Source: Streptococcus sp. CF8_St5-11
Lineage (GTDB): Bacteria; Bacillota; Bacilli; Lactobacillales; Streptococcaceae
Assembly: GCF_024295625.1 (NCBI RefSeq)
Contig: NZ_JANCOJ010000001.1
Location: 496,001 to 560,000, forward strand
DNA length: 64,000 nucleotides
Reading direction: 5' to 3'
Numbering within the stretch: position 1 is the first letter of the stretch; every line of letters starts with the position of its first letter. Under the pieces are notes generated by a model that had not been told where the DNA came from, ran no database searches, and was given only the letters and a program-made list of their open reading frames with translations. The position numbers and the translations under genes were made by a program. Shown here in pieces: positions 1-8,535 of this stretch.

Positions 1-886
1 AATTCAAAATAAACTTAGTTACATTTAGTACATATTCTTCGATACTGTGGAAGAATGGACCAATAATAAACAAAGCGAGGAATGACATGATTGTCAATGT
101 GAATAATGGAACCAATAACAAATCTAAGACATCTGGAATTTTCTTATGGAGCCACTTTTCAAGTTTCGCACCAATTAGACCAACGAAGAAAGCGGGAAGA
201 ACTGAGTTCTGGAATCCAACCACATGATGGAAGATACCAAAGTATGTTGCTGCTTTAGAAGGATCTTCCGCTACAACCCACGCATTTGGAAGTGTCGGAC
301 TAACCATCATCAAACCAATTACAATCCCAAGAACAGGATTTCCTCCGAATACTCGGAATGCAGACCATGAAATCAAGGCTGGGAAGAAGGCAAACGCGGT
401 ATCAGTTAAAATTGTTGAATAGGTATAAAAATCAGTAGATTTAAATGCATCTGCTGTTGTGCCAAACAAAGCCAAAACCTGGTCTTGAGCAATGGCACCA
501 CGAATCCCCATAAACAATCCAGTCGCAACAATTGCTGGTAGAATTGGAACAAAAACGTCTCCAAAGGTACGGATCGCGCGTTGGAACCAGTTTCCTTGTT
601 TAGCGGCTTCTGCTTTCATTTCATCTTTTGATGATGTTGGTAAGCCAAGAGCTACTACTTCATCATAGATCTTGTTTACAGTACCAGTACCAAAGATGAT
701 TTGGTATTGACCTGAGTTAAAGAAAGCACCTTGTACTTTTTCAATATTCTCAACAACATCTTTGTTGATTTTTGATTCATCTTTTACCATCACGCGAAGA
801 CGAGTCGCACAGTGAGCAACACTGCTAACGTTCTCAACCCCACCGATTGCATCGATGACCTGCTTTGCAATTTCTGTATTTGACAT
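1..886 (-). CDS. scrA: PTS sucrose-specific EIIBC permease, partial (C-terminal part beyond the window)
   Basis: Reads leftward from an ATG at 884-886 with AAGGAGA upstream, and runs off the left edge after about 295 residues. The N-terminus is a PTS EIIB domain with the phosphocysteine motif HCATRLR (Cys26). It is followed by the hydrophobic EIIC transporter domain, including WFQRAIRTFGDVFVPILPAI and later GFQNSVLPAFFVGLIG. The enzyme imports sucrose and phosphorylates it to sucrose-6-phosphate. Sucrose specificity is inferred from the divergent scrB-scrR pair, the standard streptococcal arrangement. A trehalose or beta-glucoside EIIBC would look similar at this level. Any EIIA domain would lie outside the window. 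Confidence 0.9.
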   Translation of the reverse strand, partial: MSNTEIAKQVIDAIGGVENVSSVAHCATRLRVMVKDESKINKDVVENIEKVQGAFFNSGQYQIIFGTGTVNKIYDEVVALGLPTSSKDEMKAEAAKQGNWFQRAIRTFGDVFVPILPAIVATGLFMGIRGAIAQDQVLALFGTTADAFKSTDFYTYSTILTDTAFAFFPALISWSAFRVFGGNPVLGIVIGLMMVSPTLPNAWVVAEDPSKAATYFGIFHHVVGFQNSVLPAFFVGLIGAKLEKWLHKKIPDVLDLLLVPLFTLTIMSFLALFIIGPFFHSIEEYVLNVTKFILN

Positions 887-914
887 TTTGCAAAAATCTC
901 CTTATTTTTTGTAA

Positions 915-934
915 TGTAAACGGTTAAATCGTTT
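915..934. promoter_or_regulatory. Candidate ScrR operator overlapping a cre-like site, downstream of the scrA promoter
   Basis: AAACGGTTAAATCGTTT at 918-934 is an imperfect palindrome with 7 of 8 arm positions pairing around a central A, typical of LacI-family operators. The overlapping TGTAAACGGTTAAA at 915-928 matches the cre consensus TGWAARCGYTWNCW at 12 of 14 positions. It sits between the scrA -10 box and the scrA start, where a bound repressor would block transcription. Assignment to ScrR rather than CcpA alone is inference. Confidence 0.6.
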
Positions 935-945
935 CTACGTTTTTA

Positions 946-973
946 ATTGTACCACGTATTGAAAATATGTCAA
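946..973 (-). promoter_or_regulatory. scrA promoter
   Basis: On the minus strand, TTGACA (968-973) and TACAAT (946-951) are separated by 16 bp, a near-consensus sigma-A promoter. Transcription would start near 940, directly in front of the 918-934 palindrome. Confidence 0.7.
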
Positions 974-1162
974 GCGTTTTGCAGGATTTTTTTGAAACTT
1001 TTTTGGATATTTTGACACTTTTTGACAGTATGAAACTATTTTCATTAAAAGATAGGCCTATAATACGCTTTTCGGCGCTTTGATTCAGTCTTTTATTTTC
1101 ATTTTCTTTCATTTTTTCATGAATTTTCAACTTCTCCTCTTTTCTTCAAGCCGCAAAATAGA

Positions 1163-1203
1163 TGTCAATCGTTTGACATTTTTTGGCCATTTCTTTCATT
1201 TAT
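1163..1203 (+). promoter_or_regulatory. scrB promoter region with an inverted repeat overlapping -35
   Basis: TGTCAA (1163-1168), TCGT, TTGACA (1173-1178) form a perfect 6-bp inverted repeat whose right arm is also a consensus -35 hexamer. The -10 is weak: CATTTAT around 1197-1203. The overlap suggests that a regulator, possibly ScrR, competes with RNA polymerase here. The rest of the 378-bp scrA-scrB gap is AT-rich and holds no gene. Confidence 0.5.
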
Positions 1204-1264
1204 CGCTTGCATTTTTAATAGGAAATCGGTACCATGGAAGTAAGAAAAAATTCGGAGGACTAAA

Positions 1265-2719
1265 ATGGAATGGACAACTGAACGTCGTTACAGACGTTAC
1301 GAAGACTGGACAAAAGAGGAAAAGCAAGCCATCCAAGATCATATGGCCAAATCTCCTTGGCATACACATTATCATGTAGAGCCAAAAGCTGGTCTCTTAA
1401 ATGATCCTAACGGTTTTTCCTACTTTGATGGAAAATGGATCTTGTTTTACCAAAATTTCCCATTTGGTGCAGCCCATGGGTTAAAATCATGGGTACAAAC
1501 AGAAAGTGAAGACTTGGTTCATTTCAAAGAAACTGGTGTAACGCTTCTTCCAGACACAGATCTGGATAGCCATGGAGCTTATTCCGGATCAGCCATGCAG
1601 TTTGGTGACAAACTATTCTTATTCTACACCGGAAATGTTCGTGATGCAGAATGGGTTCGTCATCCTTACCAAGTCGGTGCTTTGATGGACAAAGACGGCA
1701 AGATTGAAAAAATTGACAAAATCTTGATTGATCAACCGGCTGACTCTACGGATCACTACCGTGACCCACAGATTTTTAATTTCAAGGGTCAATTCTACGC
1801 TATCGTTGGTGGTCAAGACCTTGAGAAGAAAGGATTCATCCGTCTCTATAAGGCGGTAGATAACGACTATACCAACTGGGTTGCAGTCGGTGATTTGGAT
1901 TTTGCAAACGATCGGACAGCTTATATGATGGAATGTCCCAACCTAGTCTTTGTTGGAGACCAACCCGTTCTCCTCTACTGTCCTCAAGGCTTAGATAAAT
2001 CCGTTCTCGATTATGACAATATCTATCCAAATATGTACAAGATCGGGGCAAGCTTTGATCCAGAAAAGGCCAAAATGGTTGATGTATCTGAATTGTATAA
2101 TCTCGACTATGGTTTTGAAGCCTATGCCACTCAAGGATTTAATGCTCCCGATGGACGTGCCTATGCTGTTAGCTGGCTAGGTCTTCCAGACGTTTCTTAT
2201 CCAACGGATTCCTATGACTATCAAGGAGCTCTCTCACTGGTCAAAGAATTAACCATCAAAGATGGCAAGCTCTACCAATACCCAGTTGAAGCCATCAAAG
2301 ACTTGCGCGCTGAGAGTGAGGAATTTGCCAACAAGGCACAAACCAAGAACTGCTATGAATTGGAATTGCAGTTTGAAAAGGATAGCCAGAACGAAATCGT
2401 CCTCTTTGCCGATGCAGAAGGGAAGGGCTTAGCTCTCACATTTGATCTGGCTAAAGGATTGGTCACAGTCGATCGAAGCCAGGCTGGTGAGCAATATGCC
2501 CAAGAATTCGGTGCGAGCCGTAGCTGCACAATCGCTAACCAAGCAACAACCGCTAATATTTTCATTGACAATTCGATTTTTGAAATCTTTATCAATAAAG
2601 GAGAAAAAGTATTTTCTGGTCGGGTCTACCCACATGCAGATCAAAATGGAATCTTGATCAAGTCTGGAACCCCTACTGGAACTTACTACGAACTTGATTA
2701 TGGTCGCAAAGCTAACTGA
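1265..2719 (+). CDS. scrB: Sucrose-6-phosphate hydrolase (GH32 invertase)
   Basis: A 484-residue intracellular glycoside hydrolase family 32 enzyme that cleaves sucrose-6-phosphate to glucose-6-phosphate and fructose. GH32 landmarks are present in order: LLNDPNG near residue 46 with the nucleophile Asp, FSYFDGKWILFYQ, the transition-state-stabilising RDPQ near residue 167, and the acid/base Glu in MECPNL near residue 220. A C-terminal beta-sandwich follows. There is no signal peptide, as expected for the phosphorylated substrate. The ATG at 1265 follows GGAGG at 1255-1259. It is divergent from scrA and overlaps scrR by 20 bp. Confidence 0.95.
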   Translation: MEWTTERRYRRYEDWTKEEKQAIQDHMAKSPWHTHYHVEPKAGLLNDPNGFSYFDGKWILFYQNFPFGAAHGLKSWVQTESEDLVHFKETGVTLLPDTDLDSHGAYSGSAMQFGDKLFLFYTGNVRDAEWVRHPYQVGALMDKDGKIEKIDKILIDQPADSTDHYRDPQIFNFKGQFYAIVGGQDLEKKGFIRLYKAVDNDYTNWVAVGDLDFANDRTAYMMECPNLVFVGDQPVLLYCPQGLDKSVLDYDNIYPNMYKIGASFDPEKAKMVDVSELYNLDYGFEAYATQGFNAPDGRAYAVSWLGLPDVSYPTDSYDYQGALSLVKELTIKDGKLYQYPVEAIKDLRAESEEFANKAQTKNCYELELQFEKDSQNEIVLFADAEGKGLALTFDLAKGLVTVDRSQAGEQYAQEFGASRSCTIANQATTANIFIDNSIFEIFINKGEKVFSGRVYPHADQNGILIKSGTPTGTYYELDYGRKAN

Positions 2720-3665
2720 TGTCGCCAAACTCGCCGGTGTCAGCCCTACTACTGTCTCACGGGTTATCAATAAAAAAGGATACCTGTCTGAGAAAACGAT
2801 TCAAAAAGTCCAAGAAGCCATGCGAGAATTAGGCTATAAACCTAACAATGTTGCTCGAAGCCTCCAAGGAAAATCAGCCAAGTTAGTCGGCTTGATCTTT
2901 CCCAACATCAGCAATGTTTTCTATGCTGAATTAATCGACAAACTAGAACACCAACTCTTCAAACATGGCTATAAAACCATCATCTGCAATAGTGAGCACG
3001 ACTCCGAGAAAGAGCGCGAATATATTGAGATGTTGGAGGCTAACCAGGTAGATGGCATCATTTCAGGAAGTCATAATTTGGGCATTGAAGATTACAACCG
3101 GGTAACTGCTCCTATCATTGCTTTTGACCGCAACCTCTCCCCAGAAATTCCGGTTGTCTCTTCAGACAACTACGCTGGTGGAGTGCTAGCAGCAGAAACT
3201 TTAGTAAAAACCGGAGCCCGAAATATTATCATGATCACAGGTAATGACAACTCTAACTCCCCAACTGGCTTGCGTCATGCGGGATTTGCATCAGTTCTAC
3301 CTGAGTCCATGATCATCAATGTTTCCAGTGATTTCTCCCCTATTCGCAAAGAAATGGAAATCAAACAGATTTTAACCCACCACAAACCAGACGCTATTTT
3401 TGCCTCCGATGATTTGACGGCGATCTTGATCATGAAAGTCGCTAGAGAATTAGATATTCAGATTCCTCAGGATTTGAAAGTGATTGGTTATGATGGAACC
3501 CAGTTCATCGAGACCTATACACCTGAACTGACAACCATCCAACAACCCCTCGAAGACATTGCTATTCTCATGGTGGATCTTTTACTCCAAAAGATCGAAG
3601 GAAAAAAAGTAGCGACTACCGGTTATTTCTTGCCCGTTAGTCTCCACTCTGGAAAAAGTGTCTAA
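2700..3665 (+). CDS. scrR: Sucrose operon repressor, LacI family
   Basis: A 321-residue LacI/GalR regulator. The N-terminal helix-turn-helix reads LTDVAKLAGVSPTTVSRVIN, followed by the hinge and a periplasmic-binding-protein-like sensor domain. I chose the ATG at 2700, which gives the usual MVAKLTDVAK start and lies inside the 3' end of scrB (20-bp overlap). The upstream TTG at 2694 is less likely. In streptococci ScrR represses scrA and scrB and is relieved by the sucrose signal. The palindrome at 918-934 is a candidate site. A terminator follows directly. Confidence 0.92.
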   Translation: MVAKLTDVAKLAGVSPTTVSRVINKKGYLSEKTIQKVQEAMRELGYKPNNVARSLQGKSAKLVGLIFPNISNVFYAELIDKLEHQLFKHGYKTIICNSEHDSEKEREYIEMLEANQVDGIISGSHNLGIEDYNRVTAPIIAFDRNLSPEIPVVSSDNYAGGVLAAETLVKTGARNIIMITGNDNSNSPTGLRHAGFASVLPESMIINVSSDFSPIRKEMEIKQILTHHKPDAIFASDDLTAILIMKVARELDIQIPQDLKVIGYDGTQFIETYTPELTTIQQPLEDIAILMVDLLLQKIEGKKVATTGYFLPVSLHSGKSV

Positions 3666-3670
3666 AAGCA

Positions 3671-3706
3671 ATATCCCCTCAGTAGAAACTGTGGGGATAT
3701 TTTTTA
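3671..3706 (+). terminator. scrR terminator
   Basis: The stem ATATCCCC..CAGT / ACTG..GGGGATAT with loop AGAA is followed by a T-run, 6 bp after the scrR stop. Confidence 0.85.
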
Positions 3707-3708
3707 CC

Positions 3709-3736
3709 AAAAAAAGAGCCAGTAGGCTCTTTTTAC
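3709..3736. terminator. Bidirectional terminator between scrR and nusB
   Basis: AAAAAGAGCC, loop AGTA, GGCTCTTTTT, with A/T runs on both sides. It can end transcription from the left (scrBR) and from the right (efp-asp23-nusB). Confidence 0.85.
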
Positions 3737-4168
3737 TTATTCTTCTGTCACAAATTGACTGAGGACACCGTTGACAAATCGTGAAGAGGTTTCATCCGAA
3801 AAGGCCTTGGCCAATTCCACCGCTTCATTGACTGCGACGATCTGTGGTGTATCAAACTCTGTCATTTCATAAATTCCCAGACGAAGGATGTTTTTCTCTA
3901 CCAAGGTCAAGCGCTCAACAGTCCAGCCGGTTTTCAAATGTTGACCGATTTGTTGGTCTAGTTGATCTTTTGACTGATAGACACCCGTCACGAGATTCAT
4001 GAGAAAGGCAGGAAGATCGACTTCTTTGTCTTCTGCTAGGTCCTTGTCATGTAGATAAGCAAAGCGACAAGCTTCAACAATGTCTCCATCGTATTCCAAG
4101 GCCATCAAGGCTTGGAAGGCACGCTCACGCAAATCTCGACGTGATTCTAATAAAATTTCATCAGTCAT
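3737..4168 (-). CDS. nusB: Transcription antitermination factor NusB
   Basis: A 143-residue all-helical RNA-binding protein that joins NusE/S10 at boxA during rRNA antitermination. Visible family features are RRDLRERAFQALMALEY at the N-terminus, the central VEKNILRLGIYEM, and the C-terminal AVNEAVELAKAFSDETSSRFVNGVL. I chose the ATG at 4168 (MTDEILLESRR), which overlaps the preceding asp23 stop by 8 bp. An upstream in-frame start at 4183 would add five unlikely residues. Last gene of the efp-asp23-nusB operon. Confidence 0.95.
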   Translation of the reverse strand: MTDEILLESRRDLRERAFQALMALEYDGDIVEACRFAYLHDKDLAEDKEVDLPAFLMNLVTGVYQSKDQLDQQIGQHLKTGWTVERLTLVEKNILRLGIYEMTEFDTPQIVAVNEAVELAKAFSDETSSRFVNGVLSQFVTEE

Positions 4169-4550
4169 TGAGGAAGTCCTCATTAAACAAGTCTTTCAAG
4201 TCTGGTTTTGGAGATTTTTCCGTCGCGATACCGACAACGTGAATGTTAACAGCATCCAAGGTTACATCTGCCATATCATAAACCGCAGACTTGACCGCTT
4301 TTTGAATCGCTACTGCTACAGATGGCACAGCAACTCCATACTCCAAATAGAGATAGATGTCTACTGAAACTTGACCATCTTCTTCCGTATGAAGGTAGAC
4401 GCCACGTCCAAGGGAGCGTTTGGATAAGCTATCTGAAACACTCTTGTTTTCAAGCGAATAGACACCCTCTACTTTTGCTGTCGCAATCGCAATAATTTTT
4501 TCTAATACACGTGGTGCAATAACGATGTCACCAAATTGTTCAGTTGCCAT
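4161..4550 (-). CDS. Asp23/Gls24 family envelope stress protein
   Basis: A 129-residue Asp23/Gls24 (DUF322) protein. The family core is visible: GDIVIAPRVLEKIIAIATAKVEGVYSL, then VDIYLYLEYGVAVPSVAVAIQKAVKSAVYDM and VNIHVVGI. Family members in staphylococci and enterococci are small abundant proteins associated with the membrane envelope or alkaline stress. Position between efp and nusB is conserved in streptococci. The exact role in this genus is not settled, so no symbol is given. Confidence 0.88.
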   Translation of the reverse strand: MATEQFGDIVIAPRVLEKIIAIATAKVEGVYSLENKSVSDSLSKRSLGRGVYLHTEEDGQVSVDIYLYLEYGVAVPSVAVAIQKAVKSAVYDMADVTLDAVNIHVVGIATEKSPKPDLKDLFNEDFLND

Positions 4551-4586
4551 AGAAGTTCCTTTCTATTTGACACCCTGAGATGTCTC

Positions 4587-5147
4587 TTATGCACGAGAAA
4601 CGTAAGTTCCTTCAGCTGTATTGATAATCAATTTTTGTCCTGCTTCGATGAAGTCTGGAACGTTTACCACAAGACCAGTTTCCATTGTAGCTGGTTTACC
4701 AGAACCTGTCACAGTAGCACCTTTGATAGATGGTTGAGTTTCTGCAACAGTCAATTCAACAGTTGTAGGAACTGTTACACCGATTACTTCGCTTCCGTAG
4801 AATTGAATTTTTACTTCTGAGTTTTCAAGGATGTAAAGCAATTCTTGTTCTACGTTCACAACTGGAATTTCATATTGGTCATATGTTTCAGTGTTCATGA
4901 AGTAGGCTGTATCATCCATTTTGTACAAGTATTGAGCTGGAACAGTTTCGATAATCGCTTGTTCAAATTTTTCTTCTGGACGGTAGCTTGTATCAAATGT
5001 TGAACCAGTACGGACATCACGCAATTTCATACGCATGATAGTGTTTCCTTTACCTGGTTTGTGGTGGCTAGCTTCCAAAACGCGGATCAATTTTCCGTCA
5101 GCTGTTTCAAAAGTCATACCAGCTTTCAATTTACTTGCTTCGATCAT
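4587..5147 (-). CDS. efp: Elongation factor P
   Basis: A 186-residue EF-P with three beta-barrel domains. EF-P relieves ribosomes stalled on polyproline stretches, binding between the P and E sites. The tip loop [20 protein letters not shown] near residues 28-47 carries the conserved lysine. The C-terminal OB domain contains [21 protein letters not shown] clear promoter lies upstream (5185-5213). The polyproline substrate relevance is visible locally: the 5'-nucleotidase in this window has a proline-rich wall-spanning segment. Confidence 0.96.
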   Translation of the reverse strand: MIEASKLKAGMTFETADGKLIRVLEASHHKPGKGNTIMRMKLRDVRTGSTFDTSYRPEEKFEQAIIETVPAQYLYKMDDTAYFMNTETYDQYEIPVVNVEQELLYILENSEVKIQFYGSEVIGVTVPTTVELTVAETQPSIKGATVTGSGKPATMETGLVVNVPDFIEAGQKLIINTAEGTYVSRA

Positions 5148-5184
5148 GTTTTATTACCTCTTTTTCAAAAATAGATTACTCTTT

Positions 5185-5213
5185 ATTGTAACACACTATT
5201 TGATTTTTCTCAA
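5185..5213 (-). promoter_or_regulatory. efp-asp23-nusB promoter
   Basis: Minus strand: TTGAGA (5208-5213), 17-bp spacer, TACAAT (5185-5190). A strong sigma-A promoter about 40 bp before the efp ATG. Confidence 0.75.
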
Positions 5214-5252
5214 ACAGCAATTGTCTCTTTTTAGGAAGGCTAGAAGGCGGAG

Positions 5253-5284
5253 AGAGATTGCAGGAACGAGTCCTTAGAATCTCT
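5253..5284. repeat. Hairpin between the SPFH gene and efp
   Basis: AGAGATT..AGGA, loop, TCCT..AATCTCT forms a nested 7+4 bp hairpin just 3' of the SPFH gene. It lacks a T-run, so it is only a possible weak terminator or mRNA-end stabiliser for that operon. Confidence 0.4.
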
Positions 5285-5312
5285 ATACCTCCAACTCCAT
5301 CTTCACTATTCC

Positions 5313-6419
5313 TTATTGGTCCACAGGCACAATATTGCCATCGGCATCCTTGGTGACATGGACATATTTGCCATCTACTTCAATGTAGAAGGTATGAGGC
5401 TTGTCTTGAGCTGAAGAGGCTTGTTTTTGAAGGTCATTGCCAAGGGCTTGACCCAAGTTCATCCCCATAATCATGTTCATGCCATTGCCACCTTCATTTT
5501 TAGCAGCTGCGACCAAGGCTTCATTGCGAGCACGACGTTCTTCGATTTCAATGGTATTGTACTTCATCGCTGCCAATTCACTGTCCAGTTTATTGACCTT
5601 GGCCATACTGTCTGCATCGTAGCTCAAATCTTCGATGAGGACATTGGTTAATTCGATACCATATAATTCTGTCCAAGTTTTGTTGACTTCGCGTTTTGCA
5701 ACTTCATTGAAGACGTCTTGGTCCGCATTGATATTGTAAATATCCGCTTTATTTTCTGCTGTATATTTTGAAATGGCCACTGCAATTTTTGGAGCCAGAT
5801 TTTGGCGCAAGGTTCCCTGAGCCACATCTTCCAAGGTAAACGGCTTATCTGCAGTGATTTGGCGACTGACTGCACTGATGTAAAAGAGTACAGGATCTGC
5901 TACTTTAACATCATAAAGACCATAAAAACGAATACTAAGAAGTTGTTGGTAACGATCGCTAAAATACTCGACTGGATTTTGAGTGCCAAATTTATTTCCT
6001 GTAAAAGGTTGCATCCGCACAAAAATAATTTCTTGTTGGGTGACCACTTGGCCTCCAAATGAGAAACGATTCTTGAACTGATCCCACGTTCCTTTCACAC
6101 CACCCTTTTCAAACAACCAGGCATTTTCACCGGCTTGCCATTCGTGGCTCCCTGCTTCTAGAAGGTCTCCTAGAAACGTTCCATTATTGACCAAGAGAGC
6201 AACATATCCTTGGGGAACGATGACAACAGAGCCATCTGTCAATAGACCTGTATTTTGGTTGCTCTGACGAGAGCGCCCATCTGGATCTTTGGTCAAGAGC
6301 TGTCCCTTAATGGCCAAAGCTGTTGCTGGAACAGCTTCCGGCAAGGTAATGGCTTCCTTAAATTTACTATCTTGAAAACTTGAAATGCCCGCTGAAAGGG
6401 CTGCTTTAATAAATCCCAT
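5313..6419 (-). CDS. SPFH-domain protein (YdjI / virion-core-like family)
   Basis: A 368-residue protein of the SPFH (stomatin/prohibitin/flotillin) superfamily. Visible segments are the N-terminal GFIKAALSAGISSFQDSKFKEAI, DGSVVIVPQGYVALLVNNG, the SPFH core around EIIFVRMQPFTGNKFGTQNP, and a helical region with LDSELAAMKYNTIEIEERRARNEA. The C-terminus after about residue 335 is a short beta-rich tail (HTFYIEVDGKYVHVTKDADG). It forms an 8-bp-spaced operon with the upstream Tim44/zinc-ribbon membrane protein. Bacillus subtilis has a similar ydjH-ydjI pair linked to a PspA homologue. Role here is inferred as membrane-stress scaffolding; no enzyme activity is expected. Confidence 0.75.
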   Translation of the reverse strand: MGFIKAALSAGISSFQDSKFKEAITLPEAVPATALAIKGQLLTKDPDGRSRQSNQNTGLLTDGSVVIVPQGYVALLVNNGTFLGDLLEAGSHEWQAGENAWLFEKGGVKGTWDQFKNRFSFGGQVVTQQEIIFVRMQPFTGNKFGTQNPVEYFSDRYQQLLSIRFYGLYDVKVADPVLFYISAVSRQITADKPFTLEDVAQGTLRQNLAPKIAVAISKYTAENKADIYNINADQDVFNEVAKREVNKTWTELYGIELTNVLIEDLSYDADSMAKVNKLDSELAAMKYNTIEIEERRARNEALVAAAKNEGGNGMNMIMGMNLGQALGNDLQKQASSAQDKPHTFYIEVDGKYVHVTKDADGNIVPVDQ

Positions 6420-6427
6420 ACATTCTC

Positions 6428-7411
6428 CTATCTGTAGAATTCAATTTCATCCACAACTTCGTAGACATCCAAGACCCAATCTTTTGGATTGTGCTTCAAG
6501 GATGCTTGGCAATATTCACACTTGTCGATTGAATCAATCGTCAATGGCGCACCACAGTTCGGACAATGATCACTAACGACTTCTGAATTCTTAATGATCT
6601 CTGTCTGCGCTCCATGTTCACGGAGGAAGACCATGCGGTAAACAGTAAAGAGATCTTTGGTTGGATCCCCTTCGATCACACGACCCGTTTCATCATTTCG
6701 GATGTAATCTCTCATTGTCGATGACAGAATGACTTCGATGCGGTCATTACCATCTGGATTTTCGATAAAGTCTTTGATCTTCGAATCTTCCACACGCACG
6801 CGCTCAAGAACATTGGTTGTTTTGGCGCGAATATGCTCTTGCAACTGCGTCAAGTGTTGCTCATAAAGACTGGTACTTTCTAAGTTCCGCACAGAATTCC
6901 AATCTTTTTCTGTCCAGGCAGACTGCAATTGAAGATAAACCAGCTTGACTTGCGACAAGAAGCGGTCTTCATCAAACATTGGATCCAATTTACGGATACG
7001 GCGAATCGCTTCATAGTTGTTCTCAATTGGTCGACCAGCCCGTTCTTCGGTTGTCCGTTTTGGACCACTATTTGAAGAGAATGATTCATCACTATCATTA
7101 GCCTCTTTTGCAATATTATAGATAAATCCAATCAATCCAACGATAGCAAAAACTGCCACTACACCACCAGAGTCTGTTCCAGAACTAGAACTGTAGCTAC
7201 TGGATCCACCAGACCAGCTGCTGCCACCAGACCAACTACTTCCGCCATCGGACCAGCTACTGCCACTATCGGACCAACTGCTACCACCACCTGAATCAAT
7301 CAAGCTACTGCCACCACTATCTGTATTACCAACACCAGCATGGGCAGAAGGAGCAAATACAAATAGCAGGACTACTAGAAGAATTCCAACTATTACACTT
7401 CGTTTTTTCAT
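6428..7411 (-). CDS. Membrane protein with Ser/Gly-rich linker, Tim44-like domain and C-terminal zinc ribbon
   Basis: A 327-residue protein. In order: a signal or anchor helix (residues 3-25), a strikingly Ser/Gly/Trp-rich low-complexity stretch (about 30-80, repeats of SSWSGG and SSWSDSG), a second membrane helix around AVFAIVGLIGFIYNIA, a Tim44-like soluble domain (about 130-265), and a CxxC..CxxC zinc ribbon (CPNCGAPLT.. KCEYC, about 288-308). It resembles the YdjH type found beside SPFH proteins. The order of domains suggests an extracytoplasmic loop followed by cytoplasmic domains, but topology is uncertain. Confidence 0.7.
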   Translation of the reverse strand: MKKRSVIVGILLVVLLFVFAPSAHAGVGNTDSGGSSLIDSGGGSSWSDSGSSWSDGGSSWSGGSSWSGGSSSYSSSSGTDSGGVVAVFAIVGLIGFIYNIAKEANDSDESFSSNSGPKRTTEERAGRPIENNYEAIRRIRKLDPMFDEDRFLSQVKLVYLQLQSAWTEKDWNSVRNLESTSLYEQHLTQLQEHIRAKTTNVLERVRVEDSKIKDFIENPDGNDRIEVILSSTMRDYIRNDETGRVIEGDPTKDLFTVYRMVFLREHGAQTEIIKNSEVVSDHCPNCGAPLTIDSIDKCEYCQASLKHNPKDWVLDVYEVVDEIEFYR

Positions 7412-7467
7412 AGGCCTCTTTTCTTATCTTTGTTTGTTACACAGGGGTTAAGAAAATACTGTCTATT

Positions 7468-8535
7468 TTATAGGACAATCAATTCTTTAGGAGCAAGAGT
7501 CAAGACTTCACAGCCAGTTTCTGTGATCAAGAGGTCATCTTCGATCCGCACACCAGAGAGGCCTTCGATATAAATCCCTGGCTCATCTGTCAAGACCATC
7601 CCTGCTTGAATCGCTTCTTTAGAAGTTTGGCTGAAGTATGGCTCTTCGTGGATATCTAGCCCAATTCCATGACCGATTCCATGCGTGAAGTATTGACCAT
7701 AGCCGGCTGCCTCGATCACATCACGTGGGATTTTATCAAAATCACGGAAGCCAAGTCCATCTTTAGCCGCAGCAATCAAGGCTTGATTGGCTTTCAAAAC
7801 GGTTTCGTAAATTTCTCTTTCCTTGTCGCTGACATGTCCTGCATAGATAGTCCGTGTCATATCACTGACATAGTGATCATACAAGCAACCAAAATCAAGG
7901 GTCAAGGCATCTCCTGCTGAAATGACCCGATCACTTGGAGTCGCGTGAGGCATGGCAGAGCGTTCACCAGCTGCTGAAATAATATCGAAAGATACACCAG
8001 AAGCTCCCAACTCCCGCATTCTAAAATCGAGGAAAGTCGCTGCTTCCAACTCTGTCGTTTTCCCTACCTTAATATAGTCTAAAATATCATGGAAGGCTTG
8101 GTCAGAGATGCTACAAGCTTTTTTAATGGCCGCAATCTCCGTTTCATCTTTAATCAAGCGCAATTCCATTACAAAGTTCGCTAGAGATTGAAGGCTAATG
8201 CCACTGAAAACAGAAGCCATACGGGCATGGTAGGCTACCGTCACTTCGTCCTCAAAACCAAGTTCTTTGATGCCAAGGTCCTTAACGATCTCTGCAGCTG
8301 CAGTCAACTCATCGCGGGTTTCCACAATCTCTACAAAGGGGAAACAAGTCGCATGGGCATGGATGGTGTAGCGCGAATCTGTAAAGAGGACCACGCGTTC
8401 TTCTGTCACCAAAGCGGTCCCGTTTGAACCCCAGAAATTGGTCAAATAATAAACATTTTTCAAATTGTTAATCAATACCGCTTTGAGGTTTTGGGCTTTC
8501 ATTTTGTTTCTTAAGTTGCTGATCCGTTGATTCAT
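7468..8535 (-). CDS. pepP: Xaa-Pro aminopeptidase/dipeptidase (M24B)
   Basis: A 355-residue metallopeptidase that removes N-terminal residues preceding proline. The N-terminal creatinase-like domain begins [22 protein letters not shown]. The C-terminal pita-bread domain has the metal ligands in [19 protein letters not shown] (two Asp), [13 protein letters not shown] (His), [11 protein letters not shown] (Glu) and [11 protein letters not shown] (Glu). The ATG at 8535 overlaps the uvrA stop region by 4 bp, so the two genes are co-transcribed, an order conserved in streptococci. Cytoplasmic; helps degrade proline-rich peptides. Confidence 0.92.
   Translation of the reverse strand: MNQRISNLRNKMKAQNLKAVLINNLKNVYYLTNFWGSNGTALVTEERVVLFTDSRYTIHAHATCFPFVEIVETRDELTAAAEIVKDLGIKELGFEDEVTVAYHARMASVFSGISLQSLANFVMELRLIKDETEIAAIKKACSISDQAFHDILDYIKVGKTTELEAATFLDFRMRELGASGVSFDIISAAGERSAMPHATPSDRVISAGDALTLDFGCLYDHYVSDMTRTIYAGHVSDKEREIYETVLKANQALIAAAKDGLGFRDFDKIPRDVIEAAGYGQYFTHGIGHGIGLDIHEEPYFSQTSKEAIQAGMVLTDEPGIYIEGLSGVRIEDDLLITETGCEVLTLAPKELIVL

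Noticed and set aside
1012..1064. Two TTGACA copies (1012-1017, 1022-1027) and a TATAAT (1059-1064) as an extra promoter or SARP-type site
   Set aside because: The repeats are 10 bp apart rather than 11, the spacing to TATAAT is far off, and no gene fits. Chance in AT-rich DNA is more likely.
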